NCBI GenBank assembly: GCA_017848115.1
Contig: JAGAKZ010000030.1
Span: forward strand, 1-64,000
Origin: Oscillospiraceae bacterium
GTDB taxonomy: Bacteria > Bacillota > Clostridia > Oscillospirales > Ruminococcaceae
Reading direction: 5' to 3'
DNA: 64,000 nt
Every line of letters begins with the position of its first letter. Within the stretch, counting starts at the first letter, position 1. Below the pieces are notes generated by a model that was given only the letters and a program-made list of their open reading frames with translations, did not search any database and was not told where the DNA came from. Position numbers and translations under genes: made by a program. Below, in pieces: positions 27,651-34,676 of the stretch.

Positions 27651-28940
27651 TTGGATAAGTTTGTAGTTAGAGGCGGAAACAGACTGACGGGTGATATATT
27701 TGTAAGTGGCGCGAAAAATGCTGCTGTAGCAATAATTCCGGCGGTTATTCTGTCAGATGAGCCATGCGTCCTTGAAAATGTACCGCAGATAAGCGATGTT
27801 ACTATCAGCCTTAAAATTCTGCATGAAATGGGTGCAGATGTTCAGATGCTTGATAAAACCACTTTCAGAATAGATGCAAGTAAAATAAGAAGCTATAGTG
27901 TTCCGTATGAAATGGCACGTAAGATGAGAGCATCTTATTATTTTCTGGGTGCCTGTCTTGGAAAATTCAGAAAAGCAATGGTTCCTCTTCCGGGAGGATG
28001 TCCGCTTGGTGACAGACCGATAAATCAGCATACAAAAGCTTTCATGGCACTTGGTGCAAAGTACAACCTTATAAACGGAGTTGTACATGTTGAAAGTGAT
28101 AACCTTTACGGAAGTCAGATATATCTTGATGTAGTATCCGTAGGTGCGACAATGAACGCTATACTTGCCTCTGTAAAGGCTCAGGGTCTTACAATTATTG
28201 AAAATGCTGCAAAGGAGCCGCATATAGTTGACCTTGCAAATTTTCTCAACTCTATGGGTGCGGATATCATGGGGGCAGGTACGGATGTTATAAAGGTACG
28301 TGGTGTAAATTACCTTCATGGTACAACATATTCAATTATTCCGGATCAGATAGAAGCGGGCACATATATGGTTGCAGCTGCGGCTACAGGCGGAGATGTA
28401 GTTATTCATGATGTTATACCTAAGCATCTTGAATCTATTACTGCTAAGCTCAGAAGAATAGGTGTTAATGTAGAAGAATTTGATGATAGTGTTCGTGTAT
28501 GGGTTGACAAGGACAAGCCACTTGTAAAGACAAGCATAAAGACTATGCCGCATCCGGGATTCCCAACCGATATGCAACCTCAGATGGCAACTTTGCTTAC
28601 ACTTGCACAGGGTACAAGTATAGTTACTGAAGATATCTGGGACAACAGATTCAGATACGTTGAAGAACTTCGAAGAATGGGTGCGGATATTTCTGTACAG
28701 GGCAAGGTTGCAGTTATCGAAGGCATAGGCAAGCTCAAGGGCGCTCCGGTAAAGGCGTGTGACCTCAGAGCAGGAGCAGCACTTATTATAGCAGGACTTG
28801 CTGCAAACGGAGTTACAGAAATTGAAGATATTTATCACATTGAACGTGGTTATGAAGATATGGACAGAAAACTCAGAGGAATTGGCGCTGATATTGAAAA
28901 GAGATATTTTCCGGGTGAATCAGTTGCAAAGAGTTGTTAG
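27651..28940 (+). CDS. murA: UDP-N-acetylglucosamine 1-carboxyvinyltransferase
   Basis: A 429-residue enzyme for the first committed step of peptidoglycan synthesis, enolpyruvyl transfer from PEP to UDP-GlcNAc. The fosfomycin-target cysteine is present (Cys117 in PGGCPLGDRPINQH). Other hallmarks are GAKNAA near the N-terminus, FPTDMQPQMATLLTLAQG and DLRAGAALIIAGLAA. The open frame reaches ATG 27627, but AAGGGGAG (27636-27643) lies inside that extension and is seven bases before TTG 27651, which starts LDKFVVRGGNRL as in relatives. I therefore choose TTG 27651. Confidence 0.94.
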   Translation: MDKFVVRGGNRLTGDIFVSGAKNAAVAIIPAVILSDEPCVLENVPQISDVTISLKILHEMGADVQMLDKTTFRIDASKIRSYSVPYEMARKMRASYYFLGACLGKFRKAMVPLPGGCPLGDRPINQHTKAFMALGAKYNLINGVVHVESDNLYGSQIYLDVVSVGATMNAILASVKAQGLTIIENAAKEPHIVDLANFLNSMGADIMGAGTDVIKVRGVNYLHGTTYSIIPDQIEAGTYMVAAAATGGDVVIHDVIPKHLESITAKLRRIGVNVEEFDDSVRVWVDKDKPLVKTSIKTMPHPGFPTDMQPQMATLLTLAQGTSIVTEDIWDNRFRYVEELRRMGADISVQGKVAVIEGIGKLKGAPVKACDLRAGAALIIAGLAANGVTEIEDIYHIERGYEDMDRKLRGIGADIEKRYFPGESVAKSC

Positions 28941-28966
28941 TTGAGTTTAAAACAGGAGTGTTTTAG

Positions 28967-29752
28967 TTGAATGCAGTTTATCCGCTCTTTAGTTCAAGCA
29001 AAGGAAACGCTATATATGTAGGAAACAAAGACAGAGGAGTTCTGATTGATGCCGGTGTTTCGTACAAGAGATTGTCCGTAGCAATGGCAAGATGCGGTCT
29101 TTGTTTTGAAAATCTGAAAGCCGTATTTATTACACATGTGCATACCGATCATGTGAAGGGAATACCGATGCTTGTGAAAAAACATGCCCTTCCTGTGTAT
29201 GCCAGAGAGAAAACTTTAAATTTGCTTTCAGAAAAAGGAATTATCGGTCCTGCATGCAATACTTTTGAAGTGGGTAGTTGTGCAGTTGAAATTTTTGGGA
29301 TGAAGATAACTGCTTTTGATACACCTCATGATACCATCGGCAGTTGCGGATACAGGATAGATTTTGAAGACGGTCGTTCGTGTGCGGTGTGTACTGATCT
29401 TGGGCATATAACACCTGAGGTTGATAGTGCGCTTATGGGCGCGGATACAGTTCTTATAGAAGCTAACTATGATGATGAGATGATTCACAGCGGTCCGTAT
29501 CCTCTTAGTCTTATCAGGAGAATATGTTCTGAAAACGGTCATCTGTCAAATCACGACAGTGCAGCACAAATTCTCAGACTAGTTGAAAATGGAACAAAAA
29601 ATATTATTTTAGGGCATCTTAGCCAGGAAAATAATTCGCCGCCTATTGCAGAGCATACGATTTCCAAAAAGCTTTCGGCATATGAAAAAGGAAGAGATTA
29701 TATGCTAACAGTTGCTGCGGTTGAAACATTTGGCGATATGGTGGTGGTGTGA
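28967..29752 (+). CDS. MBL-fold metallo-hydrolase, WalJ/YycJ-like
   Basis: The 261-residue metallo-beta-lactamase fold protein has metal-binding THVHTDHVKG (HxHxDH) and later FDTPHDTIG and CTDLGHITPEV. The opening PLFSSSKGNAIYVGN is characteristic of the YycJ/WalJ group, implicated in coordinating cell division with DNA replication and in mismatch repair-like functions in Firmicutes. It starts at TTG 28967, eight bases after AGGAG (28954-28958). It sits just before rlmH, its usual neighbour. Confidence 0.87.
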   Translation: MNAVYPLFSSSKGNAIYVGNKDRGVLIDAGVSYKRLSVAMARCGLCFENLKAVFITHVHTDHVKGIPMLVKKHALPVYAREKTLNLLSEKGIIGPACNTFEVGSCAVEIFGMKITAFDTPHDTIGSCGYRIDFEDGRSCAVCTDLGHITPEVDSALMGADTVLIEANYDDEMIHSGPYPLSLIRRICSENGHLSNHDSAAQILRLVENGTKNIILGHLSQENNSPPIAEHTISKKLSAYEKGRDYMLTVAAVETFGDMVVV

Positions 29753-29756
29753 ACAT

Positions 29757-30233
29757 ATGTTCAATATAAATCTGATTACAGTCGGAAAGCTTAAAGAAGA
29801 ATATCTCAGGCAGGCGTGTGCAGAGTACAGCAAAAGACTTGGAGCGTTCTGCAATCTTAAAATATTTGAGCTTGATGAATGTCGTCTTTCTGATAAACCA
29901 TCAGAAAAAGAAATAGTCAACGCACTTGAAACCGAGGCAAAAGCTATTTTAAAACATGCTAGCGGTTATATTATACCGATGTGTATAGAAGGCAAACAAA
30001 TGAAAAGTGATAAATTTTCACAAAAAATACAGGATATTGCGGTAATGGGGAATAGTGAAATAAGTTTTATAATAGGCAGTTCATATGGTCTTTCTGATAC
30101 GGTCAAGTCAAAAGCTGATATGAAGCTTTCAATGTCCGAGATGACATTTCCGCATCAGCTCGCAAGGGTGATGTTACTTGAACAGCTGTACAGAGCTTTT
30201 ATGATTTCTGCAAATAAAAGTTATCACAAATAG
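29757..30233 (+). CDS. rlmH: 23S rRNA pseudouridine-1915 N3-methyltransferase
   Basis: The 158-residue SPOUT methyltransferase modifies m3Psi1915 in helix 69 of 23S rRNA. Family motifs are ITVGKLKEEYL at the N-terminus, FIIGSSYGLS (SAM-binding knot) and the invariant ending EQLYRAFMISANKSYHK. The frame is open from 29712, inside the previous gene, but ATG 29757 gives the conserved start. It lies five bases after the WalJ-like stop codon. Confidence 0.95.
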   Translation: MFNINLITVGKLKEEYLRQACAEYSKRLGAFCNLKIFELDECRLSDKPSEKEIVNALETEAKAILKHASGYIIPMCIEGKQMKSDKFSQKIQDIAVMGNSEISFIIGSSYGLSDTVKSKADMKLSMSEMTFPHQLARVMLLEQLYRAFMISANKSYHK

Positions 30234-30250
30234 AATAATTTATAAAGGTG

Positions 30251-30283
30251 TCGCTTCTGTATTATTTTTATACAGGAGCGATT
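30251..30283 (+). terminator. Hairpin after rlmH
   Basis: TCGCTTCTGTA / TACAGGAGCGA stem with an AT loop. The following T-run is short, so termination may be partial and the peptidase gene 35 bases later could be reached. Confidence 0.5.
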
Positions 30284-30317
30284 TGTGCATAAAATAAAGA
30301 TTATGGAGGGTTTAGAA

Positions 30318-32090
30318 ATGATAAAAAGAAAAGTTATTTCAGCAATAACGGCATTGATAATGTCGTTTTCAGCAGTTTCGGCGTCAATAGTATCAGCCAA
30401 TCAGGAAATAGCTGTTGAATATGAAGGGTACGATACCAAACAGCTTGATGCAATTATTTCAGATTTTCGTGCAGCATACAGTGTTCCGGAAAATGATGCT
30501 GCTGTCAGGGAAAATGTAGTCAAGCTTCTCGAACAGATGAGCATAGTAGATTCGCAGTCAACAATCGCATATATTGCTTATTGTAAAGATGCAACAAATG
30601 AAAATGCACTTGAATATAACACGATGAGCAATATGTATGCAACGGTTTCAGGTAATATATATAATGAATTTGTAAGTGCGGCAAATTCAGGATATGTTTC
30701 TGTTATAAAAGAGTATCTGGGAGAAGATATTTTTACAGGGTATGATCAGGAACTGATGGAATATGAGCAAAAATTTTTAGCTGATGAACTTGAGATACAA
30801 AATAAATATAATTTGGTTGTACAGTCATCACTTTCTGAAAGCGAGAAAGATCTGAAGGCAGCAGAGCTTTATATGGAACTTGTAAAGCTGGCAAATGAAT
30901 ATATATCGGTAATCACTGATGGAGAATGCAAAAACTATATAGAATACGCCTATGCTGCATACAGCCGAGATTACAGTCCTCAGGATATTATCGCTATAAG
31001 TACAGAAGCAAAAGAATATCTTAAACAATACCATAAAGATGTAACAGATATGTTTCATGCCGTAAAACAGAGCAATACATCAAGTTTTACTCATGATGAT
31101 AATTTTGAGATAATCTCAAGATATGTTGGAGAAATATCTCCGGAGCTGGCTGACTCTATAAACTGGCTTCGTGAAAATGAGTTATATTCTGTTGGTGAGG
31201 GCAGTGGAAGTCTGGCGATGTCATATACGTCATTGTTATCACAATATAAAACACCGTATATATACCAGTATGAGTACAATGCAGTAAACGATCTGTTTAC
31301 GTCTGTTCACGAATTTGGACATTTTAATGCGGCTCGTTATTGCTTTCCGGATTCATGGATTGATATAGACGGAACAAATATTGATATAGCGGAAGTGCAT
31401 TCTCAGGGGCTGGAAGCTTTATTTACACATTACTATGATGAAATATTCGGAACAAGTTCGGATGCCTGTACTTTTGCACAGCTTTCAGATATGATCTCGG
31501 CAGTATCAGCGGGATTTATGGTAAATGAATTTGAACACTATGTTTTTTCAAATTATAATGAAGAAATGACAGCAGAAGATGTCGTAAACAAGTATAATGA
31601 GTTAAAAAATGATTATGAGATATATCCTATCGAAATGTACAAGATATCTCATATTTTTCAGACTCCGGGATACTATATAAGTTATGCTGTATCAGCACTT
31701 GCGGCATTGGAGATATGGGGCGTTATGCAATATGATTATGACAGGGCCGTACAGATGTATACGGATTTTTCGCATTGCAGTTACCTTGATTATGATTATA
31801 CATTTATGGCGTCACTTGAAGAATGCGGATTCAGCAATGTTCTTGGTGAAGGATATATTTCAACAACTCTTGCAGGATATGTTGAAAAAATCATAAGTCA
31901 GAATGTAATGGGGGACGTTGATAATAACGGAGTAGTTACAGCACTTGATCTTAAAGTGCTTATATCGGCTTTGGTAGGGTCATACGGCGAGTTTGATGAA
32001 GAACAGGTGAAGTTATATGACTTAAACGGAAGCGGCACAGTGGACGTGTCAGATGCTTTAAAATTGAAAATGAGTCTGGTTGATAATTAA
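30318..32090 (+). CDS. Secreted M3-like metallopeptidase with C-terminal dockerin
   Basis: A protein of about 590 residues. Signal peptide (residues 1-27, ending near VSAN) leads into a mostly helical body resembling M3/oligoendopeptidase F enzymes, with the zinc motif HEFGH (331-335) and a downstream E in the region NIDIAEVHSQGLEAL as third ligand. The C-terminal dockerin (about 532-590) has two calcium loops, GDVDNNGVVTALD and YDLNGSGTVDVSD. ATG 30318 follows GGAGGG (30305-30310) and starts the signal peptide. A peptidase joined to a dockerin would be docked on the cellulosome. Its role could be maturing or turning over cellulosomal or dietary proteins (inference). Confidence 0.82.
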   Translation: MIKRKVISAITALIMSFSAVSASIVSANQEIAVEYEGYDTKQLDAIISDFRAAYSVPENDAAVRENVVKLLEQMSIVDSQSTIAYIAYCKDATNENALEYNTMSNMYATVSGNIYNEFVSAANSGYVSVIKEYLGEDIFTGYDQELMEYEQKFLADELEIQNKYNLVVQSSLSESEKDLKAAELYMELVKLANEYISVITDGECKNYIEYAYAAYSRDYSPQDIIAISTEAKEYLKQYHKDVTDMFHAVKQSNTSSFTHDDNFEIISRYVGEISPELADSINWLRENELYSVGEGSGSLAMSYTSLLSQYKTPYIYQYEYNAVNDLFTSVHEFGHFNAARYCFPDSWIDIDGTNIDIAEVHSQGLEALFTHYYDEIFGTSSDACTFAQLSDMISAVSAGFMVNEFEHYVFSNYNEEMTAEDVVNKYNELKNDYEIYPIEMYKISHIFQTPGYYISYAVSALAALEIWGVMQYDYDRAVQMYTDFSHCSYLDYDYTFMASLEECGFSNVLGEGYISTTLAGYVEKIISQNVMGDVDNNGVVTALDLKVLISALVGSYGEFDEEQVKLYDLNGSGTVDVSDALKLKMSLVDN

Positions 32091-32112
32091 ATAGGTTTTC
32101 AACACTTTTTTG

Positions 32113-32160
32113 AACTTTTCAACATCGGTTTTGAGCAACGATGTTGAAAAGTTTTTTAGT
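32113..32160 (+). terminator. Rho-independent terminator after the dockerin peptidase
   Basis: AACTTTTCAACATCG, loop, CGATGTTGAAAAGTT followed by TTTTT. Confidence 0.85.
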
Positions 32161-32162
32161 TT

Positions 32163-32330
32163 GCCCTGAATGGGCAGTAACTTGGTGGTGAAAGTTCACT
32201 GCAAGCTTGGCAGTAGGAACTGTTAGCGAAAGGCAAGTGCGTCCATCGTGAGGTGGAGTATGAAGCAAGCCCGTAGCAAACTCTCGGTCTGACGAACAGA
32301 AACTGCATATAAGGCAATATCTGAAAAATC
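32163..32330 (+). mobile_element. Remnant of a group II intron (domain I region), no maturase gene
   Basis: The segment carries runs typical of domain I of bacterial group II introns: GGTGGTGAAAGTTCACTGC, AGCTTGGCAGTAGGAACTG, GCGAAAGGCAAG, CATCGTGAGGTGGAGT and CTGACGAACAGAAACTGCA. These match what I recall of gut-Firmicute introns. There is no reverse transcriptase frame, and no domain V-like hairpin was found downstream before the next gene remnant, so this is a truncated copy. It directly precedes a truncated solute-binding protein gene. Confidence 0.62.
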
Positions 32331-32370
32331 AGAAAATAAAGATATAGCGTGGCTTTTTATACGTTAATTT

Positions 32371-32691
32371 TTGACAGATGAATATCAGGACAAACTCGTT
32401 AAGTCGTATGGAAGCCCATTTCCGTCAAATAAGCAGAAAATGAAAGCTTCTATAGAAAATGATGTGGTTATGTATATGATGAATGAAACAGTTGAAGCTG
32501 ACCTCAATACAGAACGTTTTGACAAGGTGCTTGAATTGTTTGAGAGACCTATACTAATGAACTATGAAAATAATAAGATTTTAGGCATAGTAGTTGAGGA
32601 AACTGGTAAATTCCTTGCAGGAGAAGAAACAGCAGAGAGCGTTGCAAAAAACATTCAGAGTATTTGCTCAAAGTATCTTGCGGAGTCGTAA
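32371..32691 (+). pseudogene. C-terminal fragment of an extracellular solute-binding protein
   Basis: The 106-residue frame resembles only the end of an ABC solute-binding protein: a C-terminal helix region with ETGKFLAGEETAESVAKNIQ and SICSKYLAES. The same kind of ending (EEIASDMQSRISLYMSEIS) is present in the fusion lipoprotein at 34677-37559. There is no signal peptide, N-terminal domain or good ribosome site, and an in-frame stop lies just upstream. It is probably a relic cut off by the intron remnant or a deletion. Confidence 0.6.
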
Positions 32692-32702
32692 ATTAATATG
32701 TG

Positions 32703-32763
32703 AAAAAACCACTGTAATTTTTGAGATGAATTTTACAGTGGTTTTAAATTTTGGAAAAATATT
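32703..32763 (+). repeat. AAACCACTGTAA hairpin repeat, copy 1
   Basis: AAACCACTGTAA(A/T)TTTT...GATGAATTTTACAGTGGTTTT with a following T-rich tail and AAATATTAAA. Near-identical copies lie at 34498, 37568 and 38647. Likely acts as a terminator. Confidence 0.75.
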
Positions 32764-32888
32764 AAAACGAAAAAATTGTTGTTATAGCACAAAATGATCT
32801 TATTTATGTGTATGGTGTTTTTTGTATTGATAATACTGAAAAAAAATGTTATACTTAAAGTGATTAATAAAGAATCGGAGGGTGAATT

Positions 32889-34490
32889 ATGGGTACTTAT
32901 TTCAATCCGTCAAACGAAGGATATCAGCAGGCAGTAAACAGCATGATTTATATAGACAAAACGCCGATGATTGATATTCTCAATAAAAAACTTCTTACAG
33001 AGGAAAAATGTATATCTGTAAGTCATGCAAGACGTTTCGGAAAATCGCAGGCGGCAAGAATGATAGATGCCTACTATAGCAAAGGTTGTGATTCGGAAGA
33101 ATTGTTTTCAAAGCTTAAAATATCCGGTTCTCCTGACTTTAAAAAACATCTTAACAAATACAATGTTATTCATCTCGATATTTCATCATTTCTGGATGAT
33201 TATACAGATAATCTGGTATATGAAATAAAAAGACATATTTTTAGTGAATTTGAAGAAATTTATCCGGATATTGATTACGGCAAATCAACCGCTTCCATAC
33301 TAAAACAAGTATATGATAAATCTGAAGTTTTGGTTGAAGGAAAGCCGGTAAAAACTCCGTTTATAATAATCATAGATGAATGGGATTGTGTGATAAGAGA
33401 GTTTTCTGACAGACCCGATATCATTCACGAATATCTTCAGTTTTTGCATTCACTTTTCAAAAGCGATGAATCACAGAAGTTTCTTGCGCTTGGATATATT
33501 ACGGGAATACTGCCGATAAAGAAAATAAAAAAAGAGTCTGCACTCAATAACTTTATAGAGTACACTATGCTTGACTCTGCTGAATTGACATCATATTTTG
33601 GATTTACAGAAGATGAAGTGGAAAATCTATGTAAAAAATACGGAATGAATATGGACTCGGTGAAAGAATGGTATAACGGTTATCTTATAAATAAAAATCA
33701 CATGTACAACCCTAATTCCGTTTATATGGCTATGACACGTCACAATCTTGAATCCTACTGGAAAAATACATCTGCTTTTGATACCATCAATACTTTTATC
33801 ACCCTCAATTTTGACGGACTTAAAGAAAATATAACAGATATGCTTGCAGGTAAACCTGTATACGTTGATGTGAGAAACTTTGAAAATGATCTTTCTCTGA
33901 TAAGCAGTAAGGACGATGCCCTGACAGCACTTATTCATCTGGGTTATCTGGGATATAACAATGAAGAAAAAACGGCATATATACCTAATTATGAAGTAAA
34001 AGAAGCGTACCAGTCAGCGCTTTCAAAAGGTAACTGGAGAGAAATATCAAAGTCTATTTCAAGGTGCGAAGAATTACTGTTTGCAACGATACGTGGTGAT
34101 TCTTCTAAAGTTGCAGAGCTTCTTGAACTTTCGCATGAAACATACACATCTGTATTGGAGTACAACAACGAAAATTCTTTGAGTTGTGCTATAACAATGG
34201 CGTATTTTACAGCCCCTGCTTATTATAATGTGGTAAGAGAACTTCCGACAGGTAAAGGATTTGCCGATATTGTACTTATACCAAGGTCGGATTCCGGAAA
34301 CAAGCCTGCAATGATAATTGAACTTAAGTGGAATAAAGATGCCGATACGGCTATTAAACAGATAAAAGAAAAGCGCTATACCGGAAATCTTAGAGGATAC
34401 AGCAAGGAAATTTTGCTTGTCGGCGTAAGTTATGATAAAGAAACCCGAAAACACGAATGTATTATTGAGTGTATAGATAACAGAGAATAA
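32889..34490 (+). CDS. AAA-ATPase-like / PD-(D/E)XK nuclease superfamily protein
   Basis: A 533-residue protein with an N-terminal AAA-ATPase_like domain. The P-loop variant HARRFGKSQAA is at about 46-56 and Walker B IIIIDEWDC at about 158-166. The C-terminal PDDEXK_9 nuclease-like domain (about 440-533) shows the active-site pattern D in GFADIVLIPR and ExK in MIIELKWN. FADIVL is followed by a helix (DTAIKQIKEKRY), as in relatives. The P-loop is HARRFGKS rather than canonical GxxxxGK[ST], normal for this family. The function is unknown; these are abundant accessory genes in gut anaerobes. GGAGGG precedes the ATG, and it is bounded by hairpin repeats on both sides. Confidence 0.82.
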   Translation: MGTYFNPSNEGYQQAVNSMIYIDKTPMIDILNKKLLTEEKCISVSHARRFGKSQAARMIDAYYSKGCDSEELFSKLKISGSPDFKKHLNKYNVIHLDISSFLDDYTDNLVYEIKRHIFSEFEEIYPDIDYGKSTASILKQVYDKSEVLVEGKPVKTPFIIIIDEWDCVIREFSDRPDIIHEYLQFLHSLFKSDESQKFLALGYITGILPIKKIKKESALNNFIEYTMLDSAELTSYFGFTEDEVENLCKKYGMNMDSVKEWYNGYLINKNHMYNPNSVYMAMTRHNLESYWKNTSAFDTINTFITLNFDGLKENITDMLAGKPVYVDVRNFENDLSLISSKDDALTALIHLGYLGYNNEEKTAYIPNYEVKEAYQSALSKGNWREISKSISRCEELLFATIRGDSSKVAELLELSHETYTSVLEYNNENSLSCAITMAYFTAPAYYNVVRELPTGKGFADIVLIPRSDSGNKPAMIIELKWNKDADTAIKQIKEKRYTGNLRGYSKEILLVGVSYDKETRKHECIIECIDNRE

Positions 34491-34497
34491 AATACAA

Positions 34498-34595
34498 TAA
34501 ACCACTGTAATTTTTGAGATGAATTTTACAGTGGTTTTAAATTTTGAAAAAATATTAAATTTATCTTGAAAATGATAGATAAATAGTGTTAAAAT
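34498..34595 (+). repeat. Hairpin repeat copy 2 plus conserved promoter (intergenic cassette)
   Basis: The hairpin AAACCACTGTAATTTTTGAG...TTTTACAGTGGTTTT (to about 34540) is followed by TTGAAA (34566-34571), 18 bases and TAAAAT (34590-34595). The hairpin and the promoter region recur with the same order before the gene at 37680. It probably terminates the upstream gene and starts the next. Confidence 0.7.
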
Positions 34596-34676
34596 ATATA
34601 AGGAAAGTTGGTGAGTTGAAATCATAGGGAATAAACTTATTTAAAGGGAAATGAGATATTTTAAGGAGTTATATAC

